Source: an uncultured Verrucomicrobia subdivision 3 bacterium (lineage in GTDB: Bacteria > Verrucomicrobiota > Verrucomicrobiia > Limisphaerales > UBA11358). From it: 51,526 nucleotides of DNA. The stretch is from the NCBI GenBank assembly GCA_903872345.1, contig CAIQKM010000078.1, positions 1 to 51,526 of the forward strand, read 5' to 3'. The translations under genes were made by a program, and so were the position numbers. This document shows, piece after piece, positions 17,472-26,702 of the stretch. Positions within the stretch are counted from its first letter, which is position 1. Each line of letters starts with the position of its first letter. Under the pieces are notes generated by a model. It had not been told where the DNA came from. It was given only the letters and a program-made list of their open reading frames with translations, and did no database searches.

Positions 17472-18260
17472 GTGCATCCGATTGCCTTTCATATTGGTTC
17501 GCTGCCCATCCGCTGGTATGGCGTGATGATGGCCCTGGCGTTTCTGGCGGGACTCTGGACCGCCTCGCGCCGGGCCCGGCTGATCAACGTCTCCGGCGAA
17601 ATCATCGCCGACGTCACCCTCTGGCTCATGGCCGGTGGCATCATCGGTGCGCGCGTGGTGTATGTAACCACCTATTGGAAAACCGAGTTCGCCGACCAGC
17701 CCTTCTCCGAAATCTTCATGGTGCAGCATGGCGGCCTCGTCTATTACGGCGGCCTCATCGGTGCCACTCTGGCCGGCCTCGGCTATTTGTACTGGAAAAA
17801 ACTGCCAGTATGGAAAATCACGGACATCCTCGCTCCCAGCATCGCGCTCGGCAGCGTCTTTGGCCGCCTCGGCTGCCTGCTGAACGGCTGCTGCTACGGT
17901 CGCTACTGCACCCTGCCGTGGGCCGTGACTTATCCCGAATATCACGAAACCCATCCCTTTGGAGGCGTCGCCACGCCGGTGCATCCCTCGCAAATTTACG
18001 ATGCCCTGCTAAACCTGATCCTCTATGTTTTTTTGGCCTGGCTGTTCCGCCGCCGGAAATTCGATGGCCAGATTTTCGCCACCTACCTGCTGGTCTATGC
18101 CATCTTCCGGTCCATCGCAGAATCGTTCCGGGGTGATTATCCGGCCGACCACGTTCACGCCGGCCTGACCTCCGCCCAACTGGTGAGCGTGCCGATCTTT
18201 TTGACCGGCGCGGTGCTCATGGTGCTGCTTTCCCGCCGGCGCAAGGTGGCATCCAAATAA
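17472..18260 (+). CDS. lgt: Prolipoprotein diacylglyceryl transferase
   Basis: Lgt transfers diacylglycerol to the lipobox cysteine of prolipoproteins at the inner membrane. The 262-residue polytopic protein contains HGGLVYYGGLIGA (about 85-97) and the Lgt signature GRLGCLLNGCCYGR, plus PVHPSQIYDALLN. The start is GTG at 17472, placing the normal N-terminus HPIAFHIGSLPIRWYG at the front. miaA follows after 12 bases and may be co-transcribed. Confidence 0.94.
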   Translation: MHPIAFHIGSLPIRWYGVMMALAFLAGLWTASRRARLINVSGEIIADVTLWLMAGGIIGARVVYVTTYWKTEFADQPFSEIFMVQHGGLVYYGGLIGATLAGLGYLYWKKLPVWKITDILAPSIALGSVFGRLGCLLNGCCYGRYCTLPWAVTYPEYHETHPFGGVATPVHPSQIYDALLNLILYVFLAWLFRRRKFDGQIFATYLLVYAIFRSIAESFRGDYPADHVHAGLTSAQLVSVPIFLTGAVLMVLLSRRRKVASK

Positions 18261-18272
18261 GGCGGGGATGCC

Positions 18273-19193
18273 ATGGCCAACGTGCACACGCCCCTCTTCA
18301 TCGCCGGCCCGACCGCGAGCGGCAAGTCCGCGCTGGCGCTGGCGCTCGCGGAAAAGTTCGGTGGCGAAATCATCACTGCCGACTCCATGCAGGTCTATCG
18401 CGGACTCGACATCGGCACCGCCAAACCCACCGCCGCCGAACGCGCCCGCGTGCCGCACCATCTGCTCGACGTCTGCGACCTGCACGAGAATTTTGATGCC
18501 GCCCAATTTGTCCGGCTCGCGCAACAAGCCGTGACCGAAATCCAGTCGCGCGGCAACCTGCCCATTTTCTGCGGCGGCACCGGCCTGTATTTCAAAGCCT
18601 TTATTGCCGGCTTGGGCGAAGCCCCCGCCTCCGACACCGCCCTGCGCACCGAACTGGAAGCCCAGCCGCTGGCGACGCTACTAGCCGAGTTGGAAACCAG
18701 CGATCCCGCAACCTTTGCCGCCATTGACCGGCAAAATCCTCGCCGTGTCGTGCGTGCCATCGAAGTCATCCGGCTCACCGGCAAACCTTTTTCCGCCCAG
18801 CGCGCCGACTGGCAGCCCGCCGCCGTTGATCCCGCGCTGGCCGCCCGCTATTTCTGCCTGAAACGTGAACCCGCCGATTTGCACGCCCGCATCAACGTGC
18901 GAGTGGATGAAATGTTCCAGCGCGGCCTCGTCGCCGAAACCGAGCATTTGCTGACCCACGGCCTCGCCGAAAACCGGACCGCCCTGCAAGCCATCGGCTA
19001 CCGGCAGGTGGTGGAACATTTGCGCGGCGAACGCTCCCTCACCGAAACTGTGGAGCTGGTAAAAATCCGCACCCGCCAATTCGCCAAACGCCAGTTCACC
19101 TGGTTCCGCGCCCAACCCTATATCAACTGGCTGGAACTGAAAACCGATGAACCGGTGGCATCGGTCTGGCACCGAATGCGGGCCATCCTCTGA
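18273..19193 (+). CDS. miaA: tRNA dimethylallyltransferase
   Basis: MiaA adds the isopentenyl group to A37 of tRNAs reading UNN codons, using DMAPP from the MEP pathway. The 306-residue protein has the P-loop GPTASGKSALA (about 10-20), DSMQVYRGLDIGTAKPT, HHLLDV, and FCGGTGLYFKA. The ATG at 18273 follows a purine-rich AAGGCGGGG. The end of the gene abuts a copy of the 24-bp dispersed repeat. Confidence 0.95.
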   Translation: MANVHTPLFIAGPTASGKSALALALAEKFGGEIITADSMQVYRGLDIGTAKPTAAERARVPHHLLDVCDLHENFDAAQFVRLAQQAVTEIQSRGNLPIFCGGTGLYFKAFIAGLGEAPASDTALRTELEAQPLATLLAELETSDPATFAAIDRQNPRRVVRAIEVIRLTGKPFSAQRADWQPAAVDPALAARYFCLKREPADLHARINVRVDEMFQRGLVAETEHLLTHGLAENRTALQAIGYRQVVEHLRGERSLTETVELVKIRTRQFAKRQFTWFRAQPYINWLELKTDEPVASVWHRMRAIL

Positions 19194-19198
19194 AAGAA

Positions 19199-19222
19199 GT
19201 AGGAGCCGACGTAAGGAGGCTC
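19199..19222 (+). repeat. 24-bp dispersed repeat, copy 2
   Basis: The element begins gtaggagccgacgtaaggag and ends gctc, 6 bases after the miaA stop. It differs from the copy at 14270-14293 at two positions. Confidence 0.75.
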
Positions 19223-19299
19223 AAATATCCTTGGGAACATTCATTTGTTTGGACAACCTCACGCGGGCATCACAAACAATGTCGGGCTACCAGCTCCAG

Positions 19300-19545
19300 T
19301 CACGCCCCGTGACTACGGTAAATCTCGTCGCCAATCTGGTTCCAGGTCGCATTTTGATATTCCCTGGTCAGGCTTCCATCACTCGTCACTGGAATCCATT
19401 TCCAATGGCCGGACTTGTTTTCCTTCGCTTGGAGCACCAGCCGCAATCCCCGTTCGGCCAGCGAACTGAAAGAGGCCTTTTCCTCGCCCGCAACCTGTTG
19501 GACGCGCGCAAACAATTCGTCATTAATTTCGATGGTTGTCTTCAT
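19300..19545 (-). CDS. Orphan VapB-type antitoxin
   Basis: The 81-residue protein begins MKTTIEINDELFARVQQVAG, a ribbon-helix-helix-like start typical of VapB antitoxins. It ends WNQIGDEIYRSHGA, like antitoxins that directly precede a PIN toxin. The frame extends further upstream, but the ATG at 19545 gives the family length. No toxin gene follows: only about 100 bases remain before the convergent miaA end, and these hold stops in all frames. It is either a remnant or a stand-alone regulator. Confidence 0.65.
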   Translation of the reverse strand: MKTTIEINDELFARVQQVAGEEKASFSSLAERGLRLVLQAKENKSGHWKWIPVTSDGSLTREYQNATWNQIGDEIYRSHGA

Positions 19546-19621
19546 GGTGCGCCTTTCGCCAACACTTTCGCATAACTCATTCGTCAGATCAAATAGGGCT
19601 GACTGGCAAAAAGGCGGCCCC

Positions 19622-20020
19622 TCACTTCCGCTCCCCCTTCGGCTCCTCCACATCTGCCAGATCACCCGTCTGCCGGCGCAAATAATAGTCAAACGCTAAA
19701 CTCACCCCATTCCGGTTGGGCATCGTATAGACCATGATAAAGGTCATCACTATGCCCACTATAATAAAGGTAATCATTCCCGGATGCCAGAGACGGAAAT
19801 AAAACAGCACTATGAACGGGATGAGAAAAATCACGCGATCCAGCAGAATCAGCGGGCCGAACAGGTCGCCCTGATCCGGCAGATAGCGCAGGTGACACAC
19901 GGGGCAATGTTCGTGCAATTTGATCCAGCCCTGATAAATCGGGCCTTCCCCGCATTGCGGACATTTCTTGTGCCAGCCCCGCCGGAGCAGAGTTTTGGCC
20001 GTGGGCATCGGATACGCCAT
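19622..20020 (-). CDS. DUF983 family membrane protein
   Basis: The roughly 132-residue protein has an N-terminal zinc-ribbon-like pair (CPQCGEGPIYQGW and CPVCHLRY). Two membrane helices follow (about 76-95 and 100-118) with LDRVIFLIPFIVLFYF and PGMITFIIVGIVMTF. This is the DUF983 architecture, of unknown function. The start at 20020 (MAYPMPTAKTLLRRG) or at 20008 fits better than the longer open frame. It lies downstream of osmC on the same strand. Confidence 0.75.
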   Translation of the reverse strand: MAYPMPTAKTLLRRGWHKKCPQCGEGPIYQGWIKLHEHCPVCHLRYLPDQGDLFGPLILLDRVIFLIPFIVLFYFRLWHPGMITFIIVGIVMTFIMVYTMPNRNGVSLAFDYYLRRQTGDLADVEEPKGERK

Positions 20021-20132
20021 ACGCTGACACCATAGTCCAAAACCACCCGCGTTGAAACCCGGAAATGCGGGCAGGCTCCCATCACCCCGCATTACGCCAG
20101 CCTTCGTTAACTTCTGTAAAATCCCACCCGCC

Positions 20133-20558
20133 TCACACTTCAATCGTCGCGTCCATCGTCACCTTCGCATTCAGCACACGGGAAATCGGACAACCGGCCT
20201 TGGCCGCATTGGCAATTTCGAGCACCTTCGCCTGAACGGCCCCGGGCACTTTGGCCGTCACCAGCAAATGCGATTCCGTAACCGTGAAACCGGCGTCGGT
20301 CTTATCCAGCGTAACCGTGGCCTTGGTATGAATGGCTGCCGGCGTGATCCCGGCCTTGCCCAGTTCCGCCGCGAAGGCCATGGAAAAACAGCCCGCATGC
20401 GCGGCGGCAATCAGTTCCTCCGGATTGGTGCCGATGCCATTCTCAAACCGGGTGCCAAAGGAATATTGCGCATCCTTGAGCACACCGCTATCGGTGGAGA
20501 TGGCGCCCTTGCCATCCTTCAAACCACCCTGCCACACTGCCGATGCGTTGCGTTTCAT
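20133..20558 (-). CDS. osmC: OsmC/Ohr family peroxiredoxin-like protein
   Basis: OsmC-type proteins reduce organic hydroperoxides with two cysteines. The 141-residue product has Cys57 in [10 protein letters not shown] and Cys123 in AGCPISRVL, with the conserved Arg37 and Glu48 ([11 protein letters not shown]). It starts [18 protein letters not shown] as OsmC does, rather than like Ohr. Length is normal. It would act in the cytoplasm against peroxide stress. Confidence 0.9.
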   Translation of the reverse strand: MKRNASAVWQGGLKDGKGAISTDSGVLKDAQYSFGTRFENGIGTNPEELIAAAHAGCFSMAFAAELGKAGITPAAIHTKATVTLDKTDAGFTVTESHLLVTAKVPGAVQAKVLEIANAAKAGCPISRVLNAKVTMDATIEV

Positions 20559-20672
20559 AATTTTGATTATCTTGATTATGCCGGACGGGAATTCGCCCCA
20601 ACATGCCTGAATCTACGCCCCTTTCGCGACGGGTCAAGCCTGGGAAACACCTGATTAATTCTCGCACAAATA

Positions 20673-20834
20673 AGGCGCCCGCGCCGAGCGTGGCGTTCAC
20701 GCCGCTTCAATGCCCAAGCAAAAGACAGTCAGCATCTTGCCAACGCCTTACCGCGTTAAACTTTAACCCGAAAACCGGATTTAACCAGCGATTGAGGAAA
20801 TCCGTTAACCGAGTAGCAGCCGACATAAGCAGGC
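20673..20834. repeat. Two repeat copies in a 340-base gap
   Basis: The gap 20559-20898 contains no gene. From about 20673 to 20752 it carries a diverged partial copy of the 160-bp repeat of 33774-33933 and 37874-38033 (shared words ggcgttcacgccgcttcaatgc-like and atcttgccaacgcctta). At 20813-20834 is a diverged copy of the 24-bp repeat (gtagcagccgacataagcag, then gc). Confidence 0.6.
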
Positions 20835-20898
20835 ACCAAACAATAAAAGCCAAAAAACACGGATGCCTCCACCCATCAATAGCCAGCTCACGCGCCAC

Positions 20899-21345
20899 TC
20901 AACTCGCCGGCTTCACCGGCTTGGCCAACCGCACCGCCGTCGCGTGGGCGAACAGCACATCCGGGTCCCGCTGCAATGCATCATAATAATGCCGGGCAAA
21001 CCCCTCGCCCGTTTCGGACGGCGTCAGCAACTGGCGCGTTTGCTGAATCAACACTTCCGCCGACGCGGCCGTCAGCGGATCTTTTTTGGAATCGAGCGCC
21101 ACATCCATCGTCACCACCATTTGCGAAAGCGGATGCAGCCAGGCGAACCAAGGGTCCGTCGTCAGCAGTTGCAGAAAATAGCCCGGCGACGGAATCGTGC
21201 CCACCGTCTGCTCATACGTGGCGCGCTCGGATTCAATCAGAATCTTGTGCAACTCAAACACGGCGTTACGCAACGCGGAAAGATTCTGCCGGAACGCTTC
21301 CGGCAACGGCGTGGGCGTGGCAGGGGTTGGTGTGGTTTCGCTCAT
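20899..21345 (-). CDS. Conserved-looking hypothetical protein
   Basis: The 148-residue soluble protein starts with a Thr/Pro-rich tail, then a helical region with LRNAVFELHKILIESERATYE and a TTDPWFAWLHPLSQMVVTMD segment. I know this general pattern only as an uncharacterised protein family and cannot assign a function. No signal peptide or membrane segment is seen. It may be co-transcribed with osmC downstream, although a 340-base repeat-filled gap separates them. Confidence 0.55.
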   Translation of the reverse strand: MSETTPTPATPTPLPEAFRQNLSALRNAVFELHKILIESERATYEQTVGTIPSPGYFLQLLTTDPWFAWLHPLSQMVVTMDVALDSKKDPLTAASAEVLIQQTRQLLTPSETGEGFARHYYDALQRDPDVLFAHATAVRLAKPVKPAS

Positions 21346-21460
21346 CAGCTTGGTTGGGCTTTGGAGTTTCCTTTTGTCATTGCCAAATCTTCACGAGAAA
21401 CACCGACAGTGCAAATGCAAATCAGCAAATAAGCTGGATAAAGTGCGGAAGCCCGGGCAA

Positions 21461-21859
21461 TCACAAAATCTCCCGCACATGTTTCGCCTCGGCGGCCAGA
21501 AATTCCTCCTCGAAGGCCTTCAGCTCTTCCGGGCTCCGGTGACAACCAAAAATCTCCCGCAATTGCCGGAACTCGGCGCGTCCCATCCGCCGGGGCAAGT
21601 CGCGGCGCAATACCGGGCTGATGGGGATATGTTCATAAAAGGCGCAGGCCACCGCAGTGCTCGCCTCATCCGAGGGCGACAGTCGGCACCACCGGGCATA
21701 TTCATAGAACCGGCGGACGAGATCCCCGGACTCCTGACGGCAGGCTTCCTCACACGCAAACTGCAACTCAATCCACAAGGCCATCGGATTGCCGGCTGAC
21801 TCAATAATCCGCCGACATTCCGGCAACTGATCCAATGCGTGCCGTCTCCAGGCGCTCAT
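21461..21859 (-). CDS. Hypothetical protein, possibly DUF7674-like
   Basis: The 132-residue acidic helical protein contains SAGNPMALWIELQFACEEA, RRFYEYARWCRLSP and AFYEHIPISPVLRRDLPR. This pattern resembles small uncharacterised cytosolic proteins annotated as DUF7674. Function is unknown. It stands alone between two other hypothetical genes on the same strand. Confidence 0.55.
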   Translation of the reverse strand: MSAWRRHALDQLPECRRIIESAGNPMALWIELQFACEEACRQESGDLVRRFYEYARWCRLSPSDEASTAVACAFYEHIPISPVLRRDLPRRMGRAEFRQLREIFGCHRSPEELKAFEEEFLAAEAKHVREIL

Positions 21860-21926
21860 AGGGGGGGGTGTCTTCGGAATTTATAAAGGTCAATTCGCAC
21901 AATTCAATTGAGTCCGCATATCCTGT

Positions 21927-22286
21927 TCACTCATTCGTATCGTGAATCGCCTTGGCTACCGCTGCGTTTGTGCTGGCGACTTGCTCAATCCATAAAAGCA
22001 ACTTTTTCGTTTTCTCGTCGTTATGCGTCAGTCTCATATAACCTGAATAAAAATCAGCCACCGGGACAGAAAACATCTGAATGGCCCGCTGCGTGTCGCC
22101 GGACTGAATCACCTCAATAGCTCGCACTCCTCTGGCTGCTGCTAAACGGTCGGAACTCTCCAAGCTTAACCCCATCTCCTGCACAGCCTCGTTTGTGATG
22201 TGCCCCTCATGATAGCGATAGCCAAGAAAAAAGCCGCCCGCCAAACCAATCAGCAAACAAAAGCCTGATGCGAGGAATGCTTTCAT
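21927..22286 (-). CDS. Hypothetical membrane-anchored protein
   Basis: The roughly 119-residue protein starts at the ATG at 22286 with a hydrophobic helix (MKAFLASGFCLLIGLAGGFF). A soluble domain with no motif known to me follows. The base composition is slightly more A+T-rich than the surrounding genes. It is probably anchored in the inner membrane with the rest exposed outside. Confidence 0.5.
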   Translation of the reverse strand: MKAFLASGFCLLIGLAGGFFLGYRYHEGHITNEAVQEMGLSLESSDRLAAARGVRAIEVIQSGDTQRAIQMFSVPVADFYSGYMRLTHNDEKTKKLLLWIEQVASTNAAVAKAIHDTNE

Positions 22287-22395
22287 AACGTTCAATGCGT
22301 TACAGTTAGATTTAATATACCACAAACGGCGACGTGATCCGTTTGTTTCGCTGATCGCTCAACCATCTGCTACCGGCGGGTCACCCTCGATCAAT

Positions 22396-24591
22396 TCACT
22401 CCGGCGCAAACACCACCACGCCCAGCGGCGGCAGCAAAAATTCCGCCGAATGCGGCATGCCATGGGTCGGCACATCCTGCGCCAAAACCCCGCCCGCATT
22501 GCCCTGATTGCTGCCGGCGTACAGCGTCGAATCGCTGTTCAACACTTCGCGCCAGCGACCACCTCGCGGCAGCCCTACGCGATACCCCGAGCGCGGCACC
22601 GGCGTGAGATTCAAAATCACCACAAATTGTTTCGCCCCGTCCGCCGTCTGGCGCAGGAAGGAAAGCACGCTGTTTTCCCGGTCATTGCAATCAATCCACT
22701 GGAACCCGGCATGATCGTAATCCGCCTGCCAGAGTTGCGGCGATTGTACATACAAATGGTTGATGTCCGCCACGAACTGTTGCAGGCCGCGATGGTAGGG
22801 CCCGGCCTCCAGCAGCCACCAGTCGAGCTGCGCGTTTTCGTTCCACTCCGCCGGTTGGCCGATTTCGCCGCCCATGAAGAGCAGCTTGCGGCCAGGGAAC
22901 AGCCACTGATACGCCAGCAAGGTGCGCAGATTCGCAAATTTCTGCCATTCGTCCCCCGCCATGCGGCCGATCAACGAACCCTTGCCATGCACCACTTCAT
23001 CGTGCGAGAGCGGCAGCACAAAGTTTTCGTGAAAATGATAGAGCATCGCAAACGTCAGTTCGTTCTGATGATATTTGCGGTGGATCGGCTCGTGCTTGAA
23101 ATAGCCCAGCGTGTCGTGCATCCAGCCCATGTTCCACTTGAAGTTGAAACCCAGACCGCCCAAATATGGCGGCCGAGTCACCAGCGGCCACGCCGTGGAT
23201 TCCTCCGCAATCGTCATCACGCCGGGAAATTCCACGTGCGTGATATGATTGAATTTGCGGAGGAAATCAATCGCTTCCAGATTTTCGCGACCGCCGTGCT
23301 CGTTCGGAATCCATTCGCCCGCCTTGCGCGAATAATCGAGGTACAGCATCGAGGCCACCGCATCCACGCGCAGACCGTCAATGTGAAAGCGGTCGCACCA
23401 GAACAGCGCGTTGGCGATGAGGAAATTCACCACCTCATGCCGGCCGAAATTGAAGATGAGCGTGCCCCAGTCCTGATGCGCGCCCTTGCGCGGATCCTCA
23501 TGTTCAAAGAGCGCCGTGCCGTCAAACTTCGCCAGCGCCCAGGTATCGCGCGGAAAATGCGCCGGCACCCAGTCCACAATCACGCCAATGCCCGCTTCGT
23601 GCAACGCATTTACCAGAAATTGGAAATCATCCGGATTGCCAAACCGGCTGGTCGGCGCGTAAAAGCCCGTTACCTGATAACCCCAGGAGGGATAATACGC
23701 GTGCTCCGCCACCGGCAAAAATTCCACGTGGGTAAAACCCAGCCGTTTCACGTACTCCACCAGCGGCTTCGCCAGCTCACGGTAACTCCACGATTCCGTC
23801 GCCGTCTTTTTCTGCCACGACCCGATGTGCACCTCGTAGATGCTCATCGGCAACCGCATCGCATCGCGTTCCCGGCGCTGTTGCAACCACGCGGCATCGG
23901 TCCATTGAATGCCCGTGGCCGGCCAGACGATGGCGGCGTTGCTCGGGGCGATCTCAAAATAGAACCCAAACGGATCCGTGTTCAGCTTGATGTTGCCGTG
24001 CGCATCACGAATCTCGAACTTGTAATGCGTCCCCTGCCCCACGCCCGGAATAAAAATTTCCCAAACTCCGGAAACGCCCAGCAAACGCATCGAGTGCGTG
24101 CGACCATCCCAATGATTGAAATCGCCCACCACGCTCACGCGCTGGGCATTCGGCGCCCAGACCGCGAAACTAGTGCCTGGCACGCCGTCAATCGTGCGCA
24201 ACTGCGCGCCGAGCTTCGTGTAAATCTTGCGTTCATCGCCCTTGCCGAACAGATAAAGATCCGCCTCGCCCAGCGTGGGCAGAAAAGAATACGCATCCCG
24301 CGTGCGCCGCACCTTGCCCTGCTTGTCGGTAATCACCAAGTCATACGCATAAACGCGATGCGCCAGCTTGGTAAGCCCCTCGAAAACATCCGTCCTGGGA
24401 ATGCGCTTCAGCTCAAATGACGGCTGGTCTTTTTCGTGCACCGGTTCAATCGCAACCTTCTTGGCGTCAGGCAACAGCGCGCGAACCACAAGGCCCGATT
24501 GATCCCCCAGCGGATGCATGCCGAGCAGGGTGTGAGGCGACTGATGGGTCAGTTGCACCAAACTGTGAAGTTCGTCCGGCGTCAGAATCAT
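22396..24591 (-). CDS. glgB: 1,4-alpha-glucan branching enzyme
   Basis: GlgB makes alpha-1,6 branches in glycogen. The 731-residue protein has the N-terminal carbohydrate-binding modules (GMHPLGDQSGLVVRALLP; VWAPNAQRVSVVGDFNHWDG), the GH13 barrel with VDWVPAHFP, the nucleophile region GLRVDAVASMLYLDYSR, the acid/base region TIAEESTAWP and the LPLSHDEVVHGKGSL motif, and the C-terminal beta domain. The start at 24591 (MILTPDELHSLVQLTHQSPH) is preferred to an upstream ATG because it gives the normal GlgB beginning. No other glycogen gene is adjacent. Confidence 0.95.
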   Translation of the reverse strand: MILTPDELHSLVQLTHQSPHTLLGMHPLGDQSGLVVRALLPDAKKVAIEPVHEKDQPSFELKRIPRTDVFEGLTKLAHRVYAYDLVITDKQGKVRRTRDAYSFLPTLGEADLYLFGKGDERKIYTKLGAQLRTIDGVPGTSFAVWAPNAQRVSVVGDFNHWDGRTHSMRLLGVSGVWEIFIPGVGQGTHYKFEIRDAHGNIKLNTDPFGFYFEIAPSNAAIVWPATGIQWTDAAWLQQRRERDAMRLPMSIYEVHIGSWQKKTATESWSYRELAKPLVEYVKRLGFTHVEFLPVAEHAYYPSWGYQVTGFYAPTSRFGNPDDFQFLVNALHEAGIGVIVDWVPAHFPRDTWALAKFDGTALFEHEDPRKGAHQDWGTLIFNFGRHEVVNFLIANALFWCDRFHIDGLRVDAVASMLYLDYSRKAGEWIPNEHGGRENLEAIDFLRKFNHITHVEFPGVMTIAEESTAWPLVTRPPYLGGLGFNFKWNMGWMHDTLGYFKHEPIHRKYHQNELTFAMLYHFHENFVLPLSHDEVVHGKGSLIGRMAGDEWQKFANLRTLLAYQWLFPGRKLLFMGGEIGQPAEWNENAQLDWWLLEAGPYHRGLQQFVADINHLYVQSPQLWQADYDHAGFQWIDCNDRENSVLSFLRQTADGAKQFVVILNLTPVPRSGYRVGLPRGGRWREVLNSDSTLYAGSNQGNAGGVLAQDVPTHGMPHSAEFLLPPLGVVVFAPE

Positions 24592-25051
24592 GCCTGTGAG
24601 TATAACGACCCGCCCGCCCGGCAGCGACAGAATTTCCTGCCCCTGCGAAAAAACATTTTTTGGCGCAAAATGAGAATTTAACCGCAACCCAACAGATCAA
24701 CGCAGATCGATGCCATTAAGGCGATTTGAGGTTGCGACCTAACTCCGGAACGCCCCCGGAGATTGGCCGACGGTTTTGGAGGTGGCGGGTCTTTGCAAAC
24801 GGTCACCAGCGCAGTGCGCCGCCGCTTTGGAAATACGTCCGCCGGTTGCGCGAGTGAGAAACACCATCACCGCTTCCGGCTCGCCTCGGGCGTTCGACCT
24901 GAGCATAAACTTTTATCCCGTCCCCACATCTGCGGCAGGCATCGCCAACCTGCAGCTTTGCAAGGCGGGAAAAGAATGTCTTGCACTGTTTTTTCGCTTC
25001 TGCCAAACATTGGCCCGTTCAACCCGCCCGTATTTATTTTGCCCCCTCCGC
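24592..25051. other. Non-coding gap between glgB and the porin gene
   Basis: About 460 bases separate the glgB start from the porin stop. Short open frames on both strands are motif-free. Near 24770-24850 the sequence has the G+C-rich, gcc/ggc-rich texture of the repeats elsewhere in the window, but I found no clear second copy. It must include the glgB promoter. Confidence 0.4.
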
Positions 25052-26434
25052 TCAAAACTCCCAGTGTACCCGCGCCCCGAGGACTGACACCGGGCCGCGA
25101 TCGCGGTTGAAGGCCGGGTTGTCAATGAATTGATAATCCAGCGTCGTATGGACGGTCTTCCAGACTTTGAAATCGTAGTACGTCTCGATGATTTTTTCCC
25201 AGCCGTAATTCAACCGCCCGTCCCCCGCCAGAATGCCGGTGCCGCCGTAGGCAAAGAAGTCCTGATGCACCCGCGAAAGACCGTTGAGCACCCCCGCAAT
25301 GGCCACGGTGTCATCCGGCCGGTGCCAAGCCGCGCCTTTGACGCTTAGGCCGGCCGTGGCGGTACGATCCACGTCCGCAAACACCCACGCTTCACTGTGG
25401 CCATCACTCCAGCCGAGGCGGGAGAAGACGCCCACGTTTTTTACCAGCTCCTGCTCCCAATTCAGCCCGAAGCCGTATTTGTAGCGGTATTCGCGCGAAG
25501 CCGTGGGATCGGCCGGCAAACCCGAGTTGATGGATTCGTTCACCGCCGCCTGATAGCTGCCCATATTGGCGTGATTTAAAAACGCGAGGAAGCGAATTGT
25601 GCCGGGATGTTCGCGCCAGGTGTACCGGCGTTCCAGTTCCGTTACCATGCCCCACGCTTCGAGAAAGTTCTGATCCAGCGCGGTGCCGTTGGAAAAGCGC
25701 GGCATCTGAAAGAAGCCGTAGCGCAGCGCCCAGTGCGGCTGGTTGAGTTCGGCGGCGAATCCGGTGATGTAACCGAGCGCATCGGCCGGATAATCCCATG
25801 CCTCATTGGCCATGAGCGCCCAGTTCATGAACTGCGTGCGCGGATCGTTGGCATAGGCGTTGTTGTCGAAAATGTCCTTCGCACTCATCTTACCGGCGGT
25901 GAGGGTCAGGCGCGAGACATCCTGTTTCCCGGCGAGGGCGAACTGGTCGTCCGCCACGTCCTCCTGCTCGCCGCCCAAGCCGATGGTCTGGCGGATGAAG
26001 AGGCGCGGAATGTTCACATTGGGATTCGCCGTACCCAGCCGGAAGGCTTCGCCATTGGGAAAACCATCCGCTCCCACGGTGTTGCCCACGCCGAAGCCCT
26101 GCCACATCAGGCCGTCCACATGCGCCTCGGCCCCGGGCCACAGGCGGACGCCGGCCATCAAATCGAGCGAGACCGTTTCGCGGGTTTCCCCGCCGGTCGG
26201 CAGGCTGTTCGGGCCGCTGTACGCGGAGGAATAAGCCGGATACCCCTGGACAATGTCCGTGTTCTGCACATGCCAGTTCCAGTTCTGCGCGGTCGTGGCG
26301 GCGGCCGGGGCATTGGTGTCCGGCTGGGCGACGGCGGGCAAAACCAGCCCGCCGCCGGCCAGCAAGGCGGCCAGCGATTGGCGTTTGCCGGCGCGCGCGC
26401 GACCCAATCCAAGAAGGCTCGACTTCATTTTCAT
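25052..26434 (-). CDS. OprB-like carbohydrate-selective porin
   Basis: The 460-residue product has a signal peptide (about 1-40, ending LPAVAQP). A mature chain of alternating beta-strand character contains features of the OprB family: ARLWP-type GVRLWPGAEAHVDGLMWQGFGV, RLFIRQTIGLG, LTLTAGKMSAKDIFDNNAYANDPRTQF (read in parts), and a C-terminal aromatic strand ending VHWEF, usual for outer-membrane barrels. It should form sugar-permeable channels. The frame continues upstream through a repeat, but the ATG at 26434 begins the signal peptide. Confidence 0.85.
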   Translation of the reverse strand: MKMKSSLLGLGRARAGKRQSLAALLAGGGLVLPAVAQPDTNAPAAATTAQNWNWHVQNTDIVQGYPAYSSAYSGPNSLPTGGETRETVSLDLMAGVRLWPGAEAHVDGLMWQGFGVGNTVGADGFPNGEAFRLGTANPNVNIPRLFIRQTIGLGGEQEDVADDQFALAGKQDVSRLTLTAGKMSAKDIFDNNAYANDPRTQFMNWALMANEAWDYPADALGYITGFAAELNQPHWALRYGFFQMPRFSNGTALDQNFLEAWGMVTELERRYTWREHPGTIRFLAFLNHANMGSYQAAVNESINSGLPADPTASREYRYKYGFGLNWEQELVKNVGVFSRLGWSDGHSEAWVFADVDRTATAGLSVKGAAWHRPDDTVAIAGVLNGLSRVHQDFFAYGGTGILAGDGRLNYGWEKIIETYYDFKVWKTVHTTLDYQFIDNPAFNRDRGPVSVLGARVHWEF

Positions 26435-26499
26435 TGATGTAGTAAAGGCTACAATTGGTATCCACGTCAACAAAAAAAAATTCCGGCGCGGCAGGTTTG

Positions 26500-26698
26500 G
26501 GGCGCATCCGCGCACCGCCCCGGCGCGCCGGTCTGTGACCGGCTTAAATCTCACGACTGTCGCAAACGGTTGGTTCTTTCCGACCGTTTTGCCGAAATGG
26601 ACGCCCTAAGCCGGCTGCAAGCCGGCGCTCCGCCGGGGAGGCGACAGCTTGTCGCCTAGGGACGAGCCGTCCCCACCCCGGGGCGCAAGCCGGCCCCG
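26500..26698 (+). repeat. Dispersed repeat with gccggtctgtgaccggc hairpin, copy 2
   Basis: This copy shares the 20-base core (26527-26546) and flanking words with 9761-9900. It continues rightward with gacagcttgtcgcc and gggacgagccgtcccc, whose complement is seen at about 3705-3724. It fills the space between the porin and mgtA genes. Confidence 0.75.
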
Positions 26699-26702
26699 CT
26701 TT

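Noticed and set aside
24763..25110. A 115-codon frame between glgB and the porin gene
   Set aside because: Cys/Arg/Pro-rich with no motif, overlapping the 3' end of the porin gene on the other strand.
26435..26554. N-terminal extension of the porin by 40 residues
   Set aside because: The extension reads through the dispersed repeat; a normal signal peptide starts at 26434.
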